Part shown: piece by piece, positions 1 through 9,501 of the stretch
Numbering within the stretch: position 1 is the first letter of the stretch
How the letters are laid out: every line of letters starts with the position of its first letter
Assembly (NCBI GenBank): GCA_910592205.1
Contig: CAJVPJ010000822.1
Coordinates: 1-16,121 of the forward strand
DNA length: 16,121 nucleotides
Direction of reading: 5' to 3'
Source of the DNA: Paraglomus occultum
Taxonomy: Eukaryota > Glomeromycota > Glomeromycetes > Paraglomerales > Paraglomeraceae
Notes under the pieces: model-generated
What the model was told of the DNA's origin: nothing
Seen by the model: the letters and a program-made list of their open reading frames with translations, nothing else
The model's database searches: none
Position numbers and translations under genes: made by a program

Positions 1-2440
1 GGGGGTCGTCTAAAGCGGGGGCAACACAAGAAATCAGTCCAATTAAATTTCAAGGATTGGCGAAGTTAACCAATCTAATTACAAGATCATATCAGTAGAA
101 GAGAAAAACTCCCGATCTACCGATACCCCGCTTCACCGATAAATTTTTGGCGGAACAAAAGTATCGGTTTGACTGTAGAAATTTTGGTGTCATTTATTTT
201 TAAGACATAACGCGCAATTTTTTCTCCCTGAACTTTTTTTAGAATGCTTCTAATGTTTGGTTTCATGGTAAATTTGATGTAAATTAGTTTTATATTAATA
301 TTTAACATACAGAGATAAGCCTATATTAAATATATACTGTTATAATAATAACTGCCAGTAAGACATTTATTTCGTTTTGACACCATACACAGATTTATAA
401 ATGCAGTAAAGTTTATCAATAAATTTATGACCACAACTATGCCACTGATATTAAATTAAAGCTAAAAACCAGTTACTTGGCAAAATTTTAGCCACATTAG
501 CTCATTGGTCAAATGTTTATTCTTGTCAGGTTTTGTTGCAGCATTAAAAAGATTAGATACTCTTGTAGTCCACACCTTAAGCAATGGAGGCTATAGGTTG
601 GAAGTTACCCTCATTCAGGCTTTATTTATTTGTTGTTGATTTTTTGCTAGTATTTTGGCCAAACGTAAAAATACGCTAAATAAAGCAACAAGACACACGC
701 ATAAAACTTGATGCAGTAAATGTTATAAATGATGGCTTTTATTATTTTTAACTTCTGATGCAGGTTATATTACTTTGTATCTCGATAATAAACAGCTGTT
801 TTTAAGCAAAGTCACTTTTAGTTGCTTTAACCTCACTTTAAGCAACTTAACCATTTCATTGCCTTTTCAATAATGTGTTTTCTTCTTCTAATTGGTTTAA
901 CATTTTGCTCTCCATTTTTTTATTTTATTCAATAATTTTGTTTTTGACTTTTACTTCTGTCTTTGCGTCGAAGGGCGATTCAAAGAGTAACCATAAAAAC
1001 TTGTTTTAAGAATTGTACTACTATAACGGATGCTCGATCACAGTTCACGCTTCGAAATATTGACATAGAATACGTAGTACACGAATGAGAGTAAGCGTTT
1101 TAAGGCTTACCATGTTTGATAATTACGTCTTACAATAATAATAAAAAATTACAATTAATTGCACATTGATATCGCTGTGTCCCAATAAAAAAACCGTATA
1201 AACACATTGTTAGATAATGTTACCCCAATCAAAAAACGTACTTGACTGAATGCCGTTGTGTCTCAGTTCCAATTGGATAAAGACTGTACACATATTTTGT
1301 GCTTAAACTATAATACGCTCAGCAACTGAGTGGCATAGCGTGAAAAGTTTTTAGCTACAGGATATATTCTTTAGTTAATGTTATTTATATTATTGGAGAG
1401 TTTTCATTGGAAATCACCCTTCTATATTTACAGTAATAGTTTTTCAATTCGTGTTTTCTTCAAAGAAAATTCAGGACAGAATTAGCGCGGCAAAATACTG
1501 AAATTCTCGTTCAAAAATGAGTTTTTTTAGATAGAAATAACGTTGGATAGTTGATATTTATGGCATGCGCTATTATCTGAAGAATACGTGGAAATTATGC
1601 GTTCGGGTCGTTGTCCCAGCTTGCTGAACTAAACTTAATGCTAACGAGCAATCTCCCAACTGGTCCAACTAACAACAACTTCCAACAAACCTAGACAAAG
1701 TAGGGTTTTATATAATAGTGGAATATTGTCGACGTTGGCGAACACAAAGTGTGGTTTACAAGATAAACGAGATTCTATAACTTTGTTCAAACAGTGCATT
1801 ATTATGTCCGAGCTTGAGCAAACTAACTTTTCACACGCGCCAAATATTATACTCAAACTACAGACACTTTATGAAAAATTATAACTGTTATTATGCTAGA
1901 ACAGCAATACTAATACGGTTATTAGCATTAAAAAACTTGTGCATTATAATTTTTAAAAATCACGGAAAACAACTCACTGACTTCTGACGAAACAAAATTC
2001 CTTATGGTCACAAATTGGGCAGTTCCGCAGACTTTCTAACCACTGTTGTGTAGACATTGAATCTTACGAACCAATCAACGCAATAGATCATGGTATGTTA
2101 ACATAATTATTTTACGTAGTCATCGACACGTGAGTCAATTAAAAGCTGATTAAATTCCGACCTGCGAATAAAGCATGATTTACAATAATAAAATATGTGT
2201 TGATGGCGACTCTGTGATTCTCAGCCAATCACAACCTAAATTTAACCACGGGATGAAACTTTGGGACTGCACATTATTATAATCCCACAAATTGAAGAAG
2301 ATAACGAATACATGAGGCAAACTGTCGAGATGTCTTAGATAAAATGCACTTTTTTAACTAGATTCTGATTTATTGAATATAATCCAAAGCGACTATATTC
2401 GATGTTGGACTAACACATAGGAGACATTGAAGAATCTAAA
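1..2440. other. gene-free AT-rich region
   Basis: I see no recognisable gene, RNA or intact mobile element here. Open frames are short (about 60-70 codons), lack family motifs and are broken by stops in AT-rich DNA. The most open stretches, near 117-308 and 1641-1856 on the minus strand, have no conserved signature and no convincing splice-linked partners. It may be intergenic DNA with eroded repeats; that is an inference. Confidence 0.6.
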
Positions 2441-2451
2441 TACACAGTCAG

Positions 2452-2555
2452 TCTCGATAAGTCGGCCAAAATCTTTTCTACGTTCTTTTCACTATGTAAA
2501 TTCTCGATAAGACCAACAGCTCCAAACAAGTCTCAGTTGAATGCATCTCGATAAG
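2452..2555 (+). repeat. three spaced copies of TCTCGATAAG
   Basis: Exact 10-mers occur at 2452-2461, 2502-2511 and 2546-2555, spaced 50 and 44 bp start to start. Two continue as GTC. Spaced subterminal repeats next to a transposon end are often transposase-binding sites; that role is inferred here. Confidence 0.7.
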
Positions 2556-2790
2556 TCTTAATCACGTGATGACTGTATAATGTAAACACATATTCCTTCA
2601 ATTTTAACTGGCCGATCACAGCTCATACGATAATTAATAACAGATCTTTACTTATTTAGAATCGTCAATCATACGATTAATATTAATAATATTAAAGCAG
2701 TGAACATGTCATTAGAAGCGTTTTGAATCATACGATTGAAGCAATAGACAGTCATTAGATCATACTGCAATTTTTCTTTACACAATGCTA

Positions 2791-2880
2791 AAAATTCAAC
2801 GCTCATCGTATTCTGCTGCTGAAAAGCTGAAATATTTGGACAAAAGGAGGAAATTGATGAAAATAAAAGGGAAATTGTAG
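2791..2880 (+). pseudogene. possible transposase N-terminal fragment
   Basis: The plus frame reads about 29 codons ending at a TAG (2878-2880). The core RSSYSAAEKLKYLD resembles the opening of the first DNA-binding helix in pogo/Tigger/Tc5 transposases, where a basic R-S-Y-S/T-A-A-x-K-L pattern is common. The frame is stopped directly after it, and no HTH completion or DDE domain follows in any frame I could read. It lies about 340 bp inside the proposed left end, where a transposase N-terminus would be expected. The similarity is short and could be chance. Confidence 0.33.
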
Positions 2881-3310
2881 ATATAGATAGTGATTCAGCT
2901 TGATAAATTAGAGAGGAAGCATTAGAATAAAAAATATAACAAAAAATTTTTTGCATAAATTTTGGGTGGTGCTTATTTTTGTTTTTCGGAAGGATACAGT
3001 AATCTTTTTACATTATAATGATACAGTACTTCGTAGTTGTTTTGTTGCACAAAATTGTGACATCCAATAGTTAAAGGTGCTTTTACTTTCGGGAATTTAA
3101 ACAAAAACTGACTGATAGCATTGAAGGCAATTGTTGACAACATCTCTAAAGAGTACGATGTAATAACCATTCGGTTGGTTGTTTATTGGATTTTGCTAAA
3201 CGAAAATAACAGAATAGAGAAAATAATAACGTGTTTGTGGAGGATTAAAATTTTATATATCGCAAAATTATGTAGATCGACTTATCGCAATTATATATGT
3301 CGCCCGACTT

Positions 3311-4290
3311 GACAAAATTTTAAATATCCAAGAAAACGACCGACAAACCCGACTTAGGAATACAATTATGCAAAGTTCGCAATGTTTGTTTTGTTCCTAA
3401 TTCGTCATATTATGATATTTTCTGTTTTTCGAGACCAAACTTGATAGACACGTTCATGACCTAATTGGTGTCATATGCCAAACCGGATTCAAACTATTCG
3501 CACACTGAAAAATAAGACTAACAATCATTTGTAAATAAATTTGTTATCGTAACTATTATCAATACAACAATTCTGTCCCACCGTGCATTATCTGATTTCT
3601 TGATGACATGATAACAGTTTGTGGCTGAGACAATTAATGATAACCACGTGATAGAAAGTCTATTATACGCTACTTGTCTTTCTGGTTTTTCTTTGTTCCC
3701 CATCGTTATCCAATTAAGGCCTCGTCATTGTAAAGTTGATGGTTCTCCTCTCTCACTAGCGAGTGTTCTATCTCTGAACACAACCAGAACTATAATTATA
3801 AGCAACATGAGCTGCCAACAGGAGTCTATACCCATTTCCGTGAGGTGCCCCTCATCAACGACTGTCATGTGAAATCCACGATACAAATCCACTTCATCAG
3901 CAAGAATGAAGGCAAAGCTTGTAATTGGACAAATTAAATGGCCAGACAATATCAACTGATCTTCTTGACTCCTGTTTCTTGTGTCTTTTTTTTTCCACCC
4001 CCTGCGAGGAATCGAATGATTTTTGCTCAATTCCGTATTTAGAACAAAAGTTTGTCACCTATATATACCCATGACATCAGCTGATGTGAAAATTCTTTAG
4101 TAATTACTAGTCAATGAAATTATAGTTATTGGCGTAATTTTGAGTAACTTCCAGTAAGTGCGCCAAACGTGTGTGGTGTGCCGAAACATCATCTTAACTA
4201 TTTATGTCAAACATTGGGCTTGCTTATCAAAATTGTCTCTTGATAGTCACACCACAAAACGCACATTACTACTGATCATAGATAATATAA
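3311..4290. other. intergenic region upstream of glycogen synthase
   Basis: No gene is supported. A minus-strand frame at 3725-4030 is about 100 codons and includes a hydrophobic run, but it begins at TTG rather than ATG and shows no known motif. The region holds a TATATATA-like run near 4060-4067 and a 14-bp palindrome, so its right part may be distal promoter of the next gene. Confidence 0.55.
4074..4087. repeat. 14-bp perfect palindrome with E-box core
   Basis: ACATCAGCTGATGT equals its own reverse complement and contains the E-box form CAGCTG. It lies about 200 bp upstream of the TATA box of glycogen synthase. A dimeric transcription factor site is possible but unproven. Confidence 0.6.
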
Positions 4291-4293
4291 ACA

Positions 4294-4301
4294 TATATAA
4301 A
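4294..4301 (+). promoter_or_regulatory. TATA box of the glycogen synthase gene
   Basis: TATATAAA followed by GAG lies 185-192 bp upstream of the glycogen synthase ATG, followed by a C-rich tract around 4330-4340 and a leader without other ATG-rich structure. The consensus match and position support a core promoter; the transcription start is not visible from sequence. Confidence 0.5.
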
Positions 4302-4485
4302 GAGCCCAAACCGAGATTCCCCATTGCCACCCCCCCCACTCTTCGCTTCAAAAAATTTTTTTATTGAAAAAATAAAGACTTGCTGACGCTGACGCTAAGA
4401 ACAAAGACAGTGACATTGAACAGATAGATTTATTATACTTGACTGACTAAAAACAACCAAATTCTGCTTATCATTTTCTGTCATA

Positions 4486-7201
4486 ATGGGCCGCGACGTA
4501 CATCACTCACTTTTGTTCGAAATAGCATGGGAAGTGGTTAACAAAGGTACGTGAACGATTCACGAAAGCAAGCTGTTACCCGTTGTAACAACTATTTATG
4601 AGCATAGTAGCTAGAAAACAACCATCATAAATACCTGCAAAAGCACAAGTATTCGGTTGTGTTTTTCTTATCGTCGGCAAAATGAACACAGTGGCAAATT
4701 CGAACAATTGCTGTTCTATAATCATCATTACACATGATTGAGACCTCCATGTCGCACAGTATGTTGATCTTATTCTGTCTATTTGATTGTCTGCAGTTGG
4801 TGGAATTCACACAGTAATCAAGTCGAAAGCGCCGGTTACAGTCCACGAGTATGGAAATAGATATTGTATGATTGGACCTCTGGTTATGAAACATGCTGCC
4901 GCTGAGGTTGAACCCATGGTGCCGACTTTACCTCATTTGAAGGAAACGCTCGATACAATGGCTCAATATGGTGTAAAATACATGTATGGACGATGGTTGA
5001 TCGAAGGAGCACCGAATGTCATTTTATTTGATACACAGTCGCGTTTTGAAAAGCTTGATGAATGGAAGGGTGATCTGTGGAATGTGGCTCATATTCCCTC
5101 GCCACCCAACGACTTTGAAACGAATGATGCTATTTTGTTTGGATATATAGTTTCTTGGTTTTTGAGCGAGGTAATTATCGGCCTCTTGATAAATCGAGTA
5201 CGACTTTACGCAGTCTAGCGAGATTTGATCATGCTCATGCTAATACTTTGTATTCTTTTGTCACACATCCAGTTTACTAGTCGTGAAAAGTCGAAAGCCG
5301 TTATTGCTCATTTCCACGAATGGCAGTCGTCGGTTGCCATCCCATTGATTCGCAAACGACACATCGATTGCACTACTATCTTCACCACTCATGCCACGTT
5401 GCTCGGTCGTTATTTATGCGCTGGATCTACCGATTTTTACAACAACATTGCACACTTTGCTGTCGATGAAGAAGCGGGAAAACGTGGCATATATCACCGT
5501 TATTGTATAGAAAGAGCTGCTGCGCACTGTGCGGAAGTTTTCACCACTGTTAGTCACATTACAGCATATGAGGCGGAACATTTGTTAAAACGCAAGCCGG
5601 GTAAGAAGATTCTAGCAATATATGTGTATATGCGCTTTATAGGCTTTTGTTTTTTATACTTACAAATATCCCGTATCTTGCCAGATGGTGTATTACCGAA
5701 TGGCCTAAACGTAGTCAAATTCTCTGCTATGCACGAATTCCAGAATATTCATGCACGTAGCAAAGAGAGAATACACAACTTTGTCAAAGGTCATTTCTAC
5801 GGTCATTATGATTTTGATCTCGATAACACATTATATTTCTTTACGGCTGGTCGATACGAATATAGAAACAAAGGCGTTGATATGTTCATTGAGTCACTCG
5901 CAAGTAAGCATTGCAAAATACATGAGACAGAACACTACTGATTTAGAGAACGGAAGACACTCGATCGTTACTGTTGACTGAACACATTTCCCTTTTTATA
6001 ACAGGGCTCAATCATCGGTTAAAGTCATGCAACTCGCCAGTGACTGTGGTTGCATTTATTGTCATGCCTGCTGCTACACATTCGTATTCTGTAGAAGCTC
6101 TTCAAGGTCAAGCTGTAACTAAACAATTACAAGACACTGTAAAAGAAATTACAGACCGGATTGGACAACGAATATTTGAAAAGGCGGCTCGATACACAGG
6201 GTATGTAATGCAAGCAACGACAACAACAGCAACAAATGCCGAATGCGTATTGTAATTTTTATAACATTCTAACTTTAACTGTGATTTATAGCGGTGAAAT
6301 CAAAGCTGCTGTTATTGACCCCTCAGAATTGCTAACAAACGAAGATAAAGTTCTCCTAAAACGTCGCGTAATGGCCCTCAAACGGGATGGTCTTCCCCCA
6401 ATCACAACACACAACATGGCAGATGACTCAAACGACTCAATACTGAAGCAGATACGCGCATCACAATTATTCAACAACCCATCAGATCGAGTAAAAGTCA
6501 TCTTCCATCCTGAATTTTTAAGTTCAAACAATCCGCTTTTTGGTCTCGATTATGAAGAATTCGTCCGTGGCTGTCACTTGGGTGTGTTCCCCAGTTACTA
6601 TGAACCGTGGGGATATACACCTGCAGAGTGTACAGTGATGGGAGTTCCATCAATCACAACTAATTTGTCCGGGTTCGGATGCTTTATGGAAGATGTTATC
6701 GAAGCCAACCCAACAGATTATGGTATATACATAGTCGATCGCAGAATGAAATCGGTGGAGGAGTCGGTTCAACAATTGGCAGATTATATGCTACAGTTTT
6801 GTCAGAAATCTCGCCGACAACGTATTATTCAGCGCAATCGTACAGAGCGATTATCTGATCTATTAGATTGGCAACTGATGGGTATGGAATATGTTCGGGC
6901 CCGCAAATTGGCCCTCCACAGATCATATCATGCGTTCAGCGGAGACGTGGAAGACTTTGAGCAGTACAAAGTCAAGTATCCCAAGCCTTTGTCTGCACCC
7001 GCATCACCCAGGATACGAGGCAATGGTGGGTATATTGCTGATGTTGATGAAGTGGGAGAAGAATTATCTGGTTTAGGTTTTGGTGATAAGGATGAGGATG
7101 AGCCTTCCTACTCAAGTATCAATATTAAAAGAAGACCAAGTGATCCTTCTTTGTTGACTAGGGGTGATACAGTTGCTATTAGTCAATATAATCAGTCGTA
7201 G
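4486..7201 (+). CDS. GSY2: glycogen [starch] synthase, GT3 family (6 exons)
   Basis: Cytosolic enzyme that transfers glucose from UDP-glucose to the end of glycogen chains by alpha-1,4 bonds. Exons: 4486-4546, 4797-5170, 5273-5600, 5685-5903, 6005-6200, 6292-7201; together 695 codons, against about 705 in yeast Gsy2. Introns begin GTACGT, GTAATT, GTAAGA, GTAAGC and GTATGT and all end in AG. The protein opens [12 protein letters not shown], then [13 protein letters not shown] for nucleotide-sugar binding. The catalytic E-x7-E pair is E497 and E505 inside [11 protein letters not shown]. The glucose-6-phosphate arginine cluster is complete (R567, R568, R570, R574, R576, R579). The tail keeps SAPASP (S627, S631), matching the regulatory phosphosites of yeast Gsy2, so control by phosphorylation and glucose-6-phosphate is likely. 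The ATG is fixed by the conserved N-terminus. The symbol is by homology; the orthologue could equally be called GSY1. Confidence 0.96.
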
Positions 7202-8531
7202 TTAATAGAGCGAATTTAAGAATTTTGAGATTAGTTATTTATTTGTTTGTTTTTCATTTATTATGAATTCGCTACTCTTTTTTTTTGAGAGTGACAATCT
7301 CAGTCGGACTTTTCTTTTTTCTCATCCAGCAAACCCATTCGATGAATTCTATGAATGAATATCGGGATGTCTGATGGTGGTGCGTCTCGTTGGAGATGAT
7401 AATTGGTGACAAGTAGATCTATCATAACAACGTAATGTCGTCTGTCTTTGCAGTCTACTCTGGGGAGGCTTGCGTAAAAAAAATAATAAAAAGTACTATC
7501 CATTGTCAATTGACGTTGTAATTACTTCAGTCATTCCGTAGCTGGTAAATGTCTCAACATCTGCGTAAAGAGGAATGGTGCTTCTGCCTCTTTACCGTTA
7601 CATTTAATAACGTCATGTCAATATCTGTTGAATTATGCCGATAACGTCCGTATATTGATATTTCTTGATGTACTGTAACTCCATTTATTTGGATTTCGCG
7701 TTTCGCAAGATCCCGTCATGAGATCAGATGATTTCCTCACGATTCAGTTCTTTTATTCGAGTTAATAATACATGTTTTCATATGTTATCAAAAAAAAGAC
7801 GTGTCACAAAGTTATAAACTAACCTAATATGGTTGGTACATACAATTTTTAACCAATAGTACTATTTATTACATAACCACTACTTTGGCAGAATGATCTT
7901 TATTATGCCACGAGCCCTCACTTTACTTTCTTTAGCAACCTTTATCCAATTGGGGCCTCGTTTCAACGCGCCACAATTGATTAGGCATGCAATAGTGACA
8001 CAAGAATGAAAAAATCTATGAATTTGCCGATATCACTTGTCAATCTCTTTTTCCGTTATCTCCCTCTCGTTATCGCCTCGTTTTGTCGATCTGCCTCAGT
8101 CAAATTTACACCTGGAGCGACTCCATACCATAAACCACGTCTTCACATACTCCTTCCTCTGTCGAGCCCGCTCTCCAAATACAAAGTTTTGGTAAATATT
8201 CGAATTTCTATTGGAGGTAAGCCGATGTGTCTTTTATTATTACTATTACTGTTACTGGCTGCATGGAAATGAGTGGCAAACTATTCAGTGGTTGCTTAGG
8301 ACAGTGAAAGTAACTGCATAGGTTAATTTAATATGAGTCACTATCGAGCATCCTCAAACTAACAATCCCGTCTCGGTTTATATTCTCAAATCTGTACTAC
8401 AGAGAAAAAAAATTAAAACGAAACTAGAATTAACACCTGCTTCCTACGACGTTGTACTTGCGCGCTCCTCAATCTTTTGCATTTTACAAACTTCAGCGCT
8501 TTTGACACAGTCTTATTCAGCATACTAGACA
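7202..8531. other. intergenic region between GSY and UPS2-like genes
   Basis: About 1.3 kb without a gene I can support. It should contain the 3' UTR of glycogen synthase and the promoter of the next gene. Several minus-strand frames at 7300-7760 look mildly protein-like in fragments, but no splice combination joins them and no family motif appears. A plus frame at 8006-8272 starts with ATG (88 codons) and ends in a leucine run made by a TTA/CTA-rich tract; I do not recognise it. Confidence 0.5.
7485..7490 (+). terminator. possible poly(A) signal of glycogen synthase
   Basis: AATAAA in an A-rich run, 284 bp after the stop codon, is the first exact hexamer downstream on this strand. Fungal poly(A) signals are loose, so this is tentative. 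Confidence 0.3.
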
Positions 8532-9197
8532 ATGAAAATTTTCACAACTTCACACATATTCCGCTATCCCTGGACACAAGTAAGCGCCGCAAATTGGCGC
8601 AAATACCCAAACGAGAACTGCCCTCACGTAATAGCAATAGACGTAATCGACCAACACGTTGATCCGGAGACAGGTATTCTACGGTTAGAAAGATTAATAA
8701 CGTGTAAGCAGAATGTCCCCTCGTTTATACGGCGCTTGTGTGGTGCAGCATCAGTCACGTATGCCAGGGAAATCAGCGAAATAGACCCAAAGAATAAAGT
8801 ATTAAAGATGACAAGCTGGAATTTGAATTTGAAGCATTTGGTCAATGTTGCTGAGACCGTTGTGTATTCGGAAGATCCCGAAGATTCATCAAGGTAAGTG
8901 TTCGAGGCTAATGTCAGCGGGTATTTCGGTTCATTTGTATTGCATTCTGCCAACATTCCAATCACATACTCATTCTGTTCAACTTGTCTTGTTCATATTT
9001 CATTTAGAACTTGCTTTACTCAAGAAGCAAGCATAAAGTGCGGAGAATCTCTCGAGCGCTTTGCGAATTATATCGAATCTTTTTGCGTCCAGCGATTCCA
9101 TGACAATGCACAAAAGGGGCGTCAAGGATTTGAAAAGGTGTTAGAACGACTGAGGCAGAGCAGTGATGCGACATCGTACTGCACAAGAAACGCATGA
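8532..9197 (+). CDS. UPS2: Ups2/PRELID3-type phospholipid transfer protein (PRELI/MSF1 domain, 2 exons)
   Basis: PRELI/MSF1-domain proteins work with Mdm35/TRIAP1 in the mitochondrial intermembrane space and move phospholipids from outer to inner membrane; the Ups2/PRELID3 branch carries phosphatidylserine for phosphatidylethanolamine synthesis. Exons are 8532-8893 and 9008-9197, with a GTAAGT...TTTAG intron of 114 bp in phase 2; the product is 183 residues, almost all of it the single domain. The start MKIFTTSHIF is typical of the family, where the domain begins at the first Met without a cleaved presequence. YPWTQVSAANWRKYPNE and ERLIT.KQ.VP are closest to yeast Ups2. The TQEA block follows the intron, and QRF..NAQKGRQGFE matches the C-terminal helix. 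It lacks the long yeast C-terminal tail. Ups2 rather than Ups1 or Ups3 is a similarity judgement. Confidence 0.93.
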
Positions 9198-9501
9198 CCA
9201 GTATCTCTGCACGAATGCAACTTTTGTATTTCTCGTTTCAATCCATTCTTTAATAATTTCTCTATTGTTTAATTAAAATGTCACAATTTTGGTCCGTACA
9301 GGATTTCTAAAACAATTAGATTAGAACAGACGTTGTAACGTCTGGATAGTTTGCACGTATACATTATCGAATTTTGAATGAGCAGTCATCTCAATAATAC
9401 GCAAGAGATGTAATAATTTTTGACTTTCATTTATAAAGGATAAAGAATAGAACGTTCTTCATTTTCAATAAATGTACATATGCATTCATCTACATGTATC
9501 G
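9198..9501. other. convergent 3' intergenic region
   Basis: These 304 bp separate the convergent stop codons of the UPS2-like and RlmN-like genes and must hold both 3' UTRs. No other gene or RNA is visible. Confidence 0.6.
9467..9472 (+). terminator. possible poly(A) signal of UPS2-like gene
   Basis: AATAAA in TTTTCAATAAATG, 270 bp past the UPS2-like stop and only 30 bp from the convergent RlmN-like stop codon. If used, the two transcripts would nearly meet or overlap. Confidence 0.35.

Larger units (their letters stand above)
2441..3310 (+). mobile_element. decayed pogo/Tigger-like DNA transposon remnant (candidate)
   Basis: The left side starts near a CAGTCAG sequence (2445-2451) followed by CGATAAGTCG (2455-2464). 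The perfect reverse complement CGACTTATCG occurs at 3278-3287, so the two sites form a 10-bp inverted pair about 0.8 kb apart. The left side also has three copies of TCTCGATAAG. Between the ends, a plus-strand fragment at 2791-2880 resembles the N-terminal helix-turn-helix start of pogo/Tc5-type transposases. No DDE catalytic core is readable, so this would be an internally deleted, non-autonomous or dead copy. A TA lies at 2441-2442 but the right border is not precise and no target-site duplication is proven. The family assignment rests on the terminal motif style and the short peptide only. Confidence 0.4.

Noticed and set aside
117-308. Minus-strand 63-codon frame at the left edge
   Set aside because: AT-rich, no motif and no splice-linked continuation; compatible with chance.
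3990-4020. GGAATCGAAT next to a C-rich tract, resembling a tRNA T arm
   Set aside because: No matching acceptor, D or anticodon stems could be formed around it.
3725-4030. Minus-strand frame of about 100 codons with a hydrophobic segment
   Set aside because: It begins at TTG, the first ATG codons are far inside, there is no family motif, and it overlaps probable promoter sequence.
7300-7760. Several mildly protein-like minus-strand fragments that might be exons of a small gene
   Set aside because: They lie in different frames and no donor-acceptor pairs of normal length join them; no conserved motif.
8006-8272. Plus-strand 88-codon frame starting with ATG and ending in a leucine run
   Set aside because: No homology recognised; the leucine run comes from a simple TTA/CTA-rich tract, and it lies in the upstream region of the UPS2-like gene.
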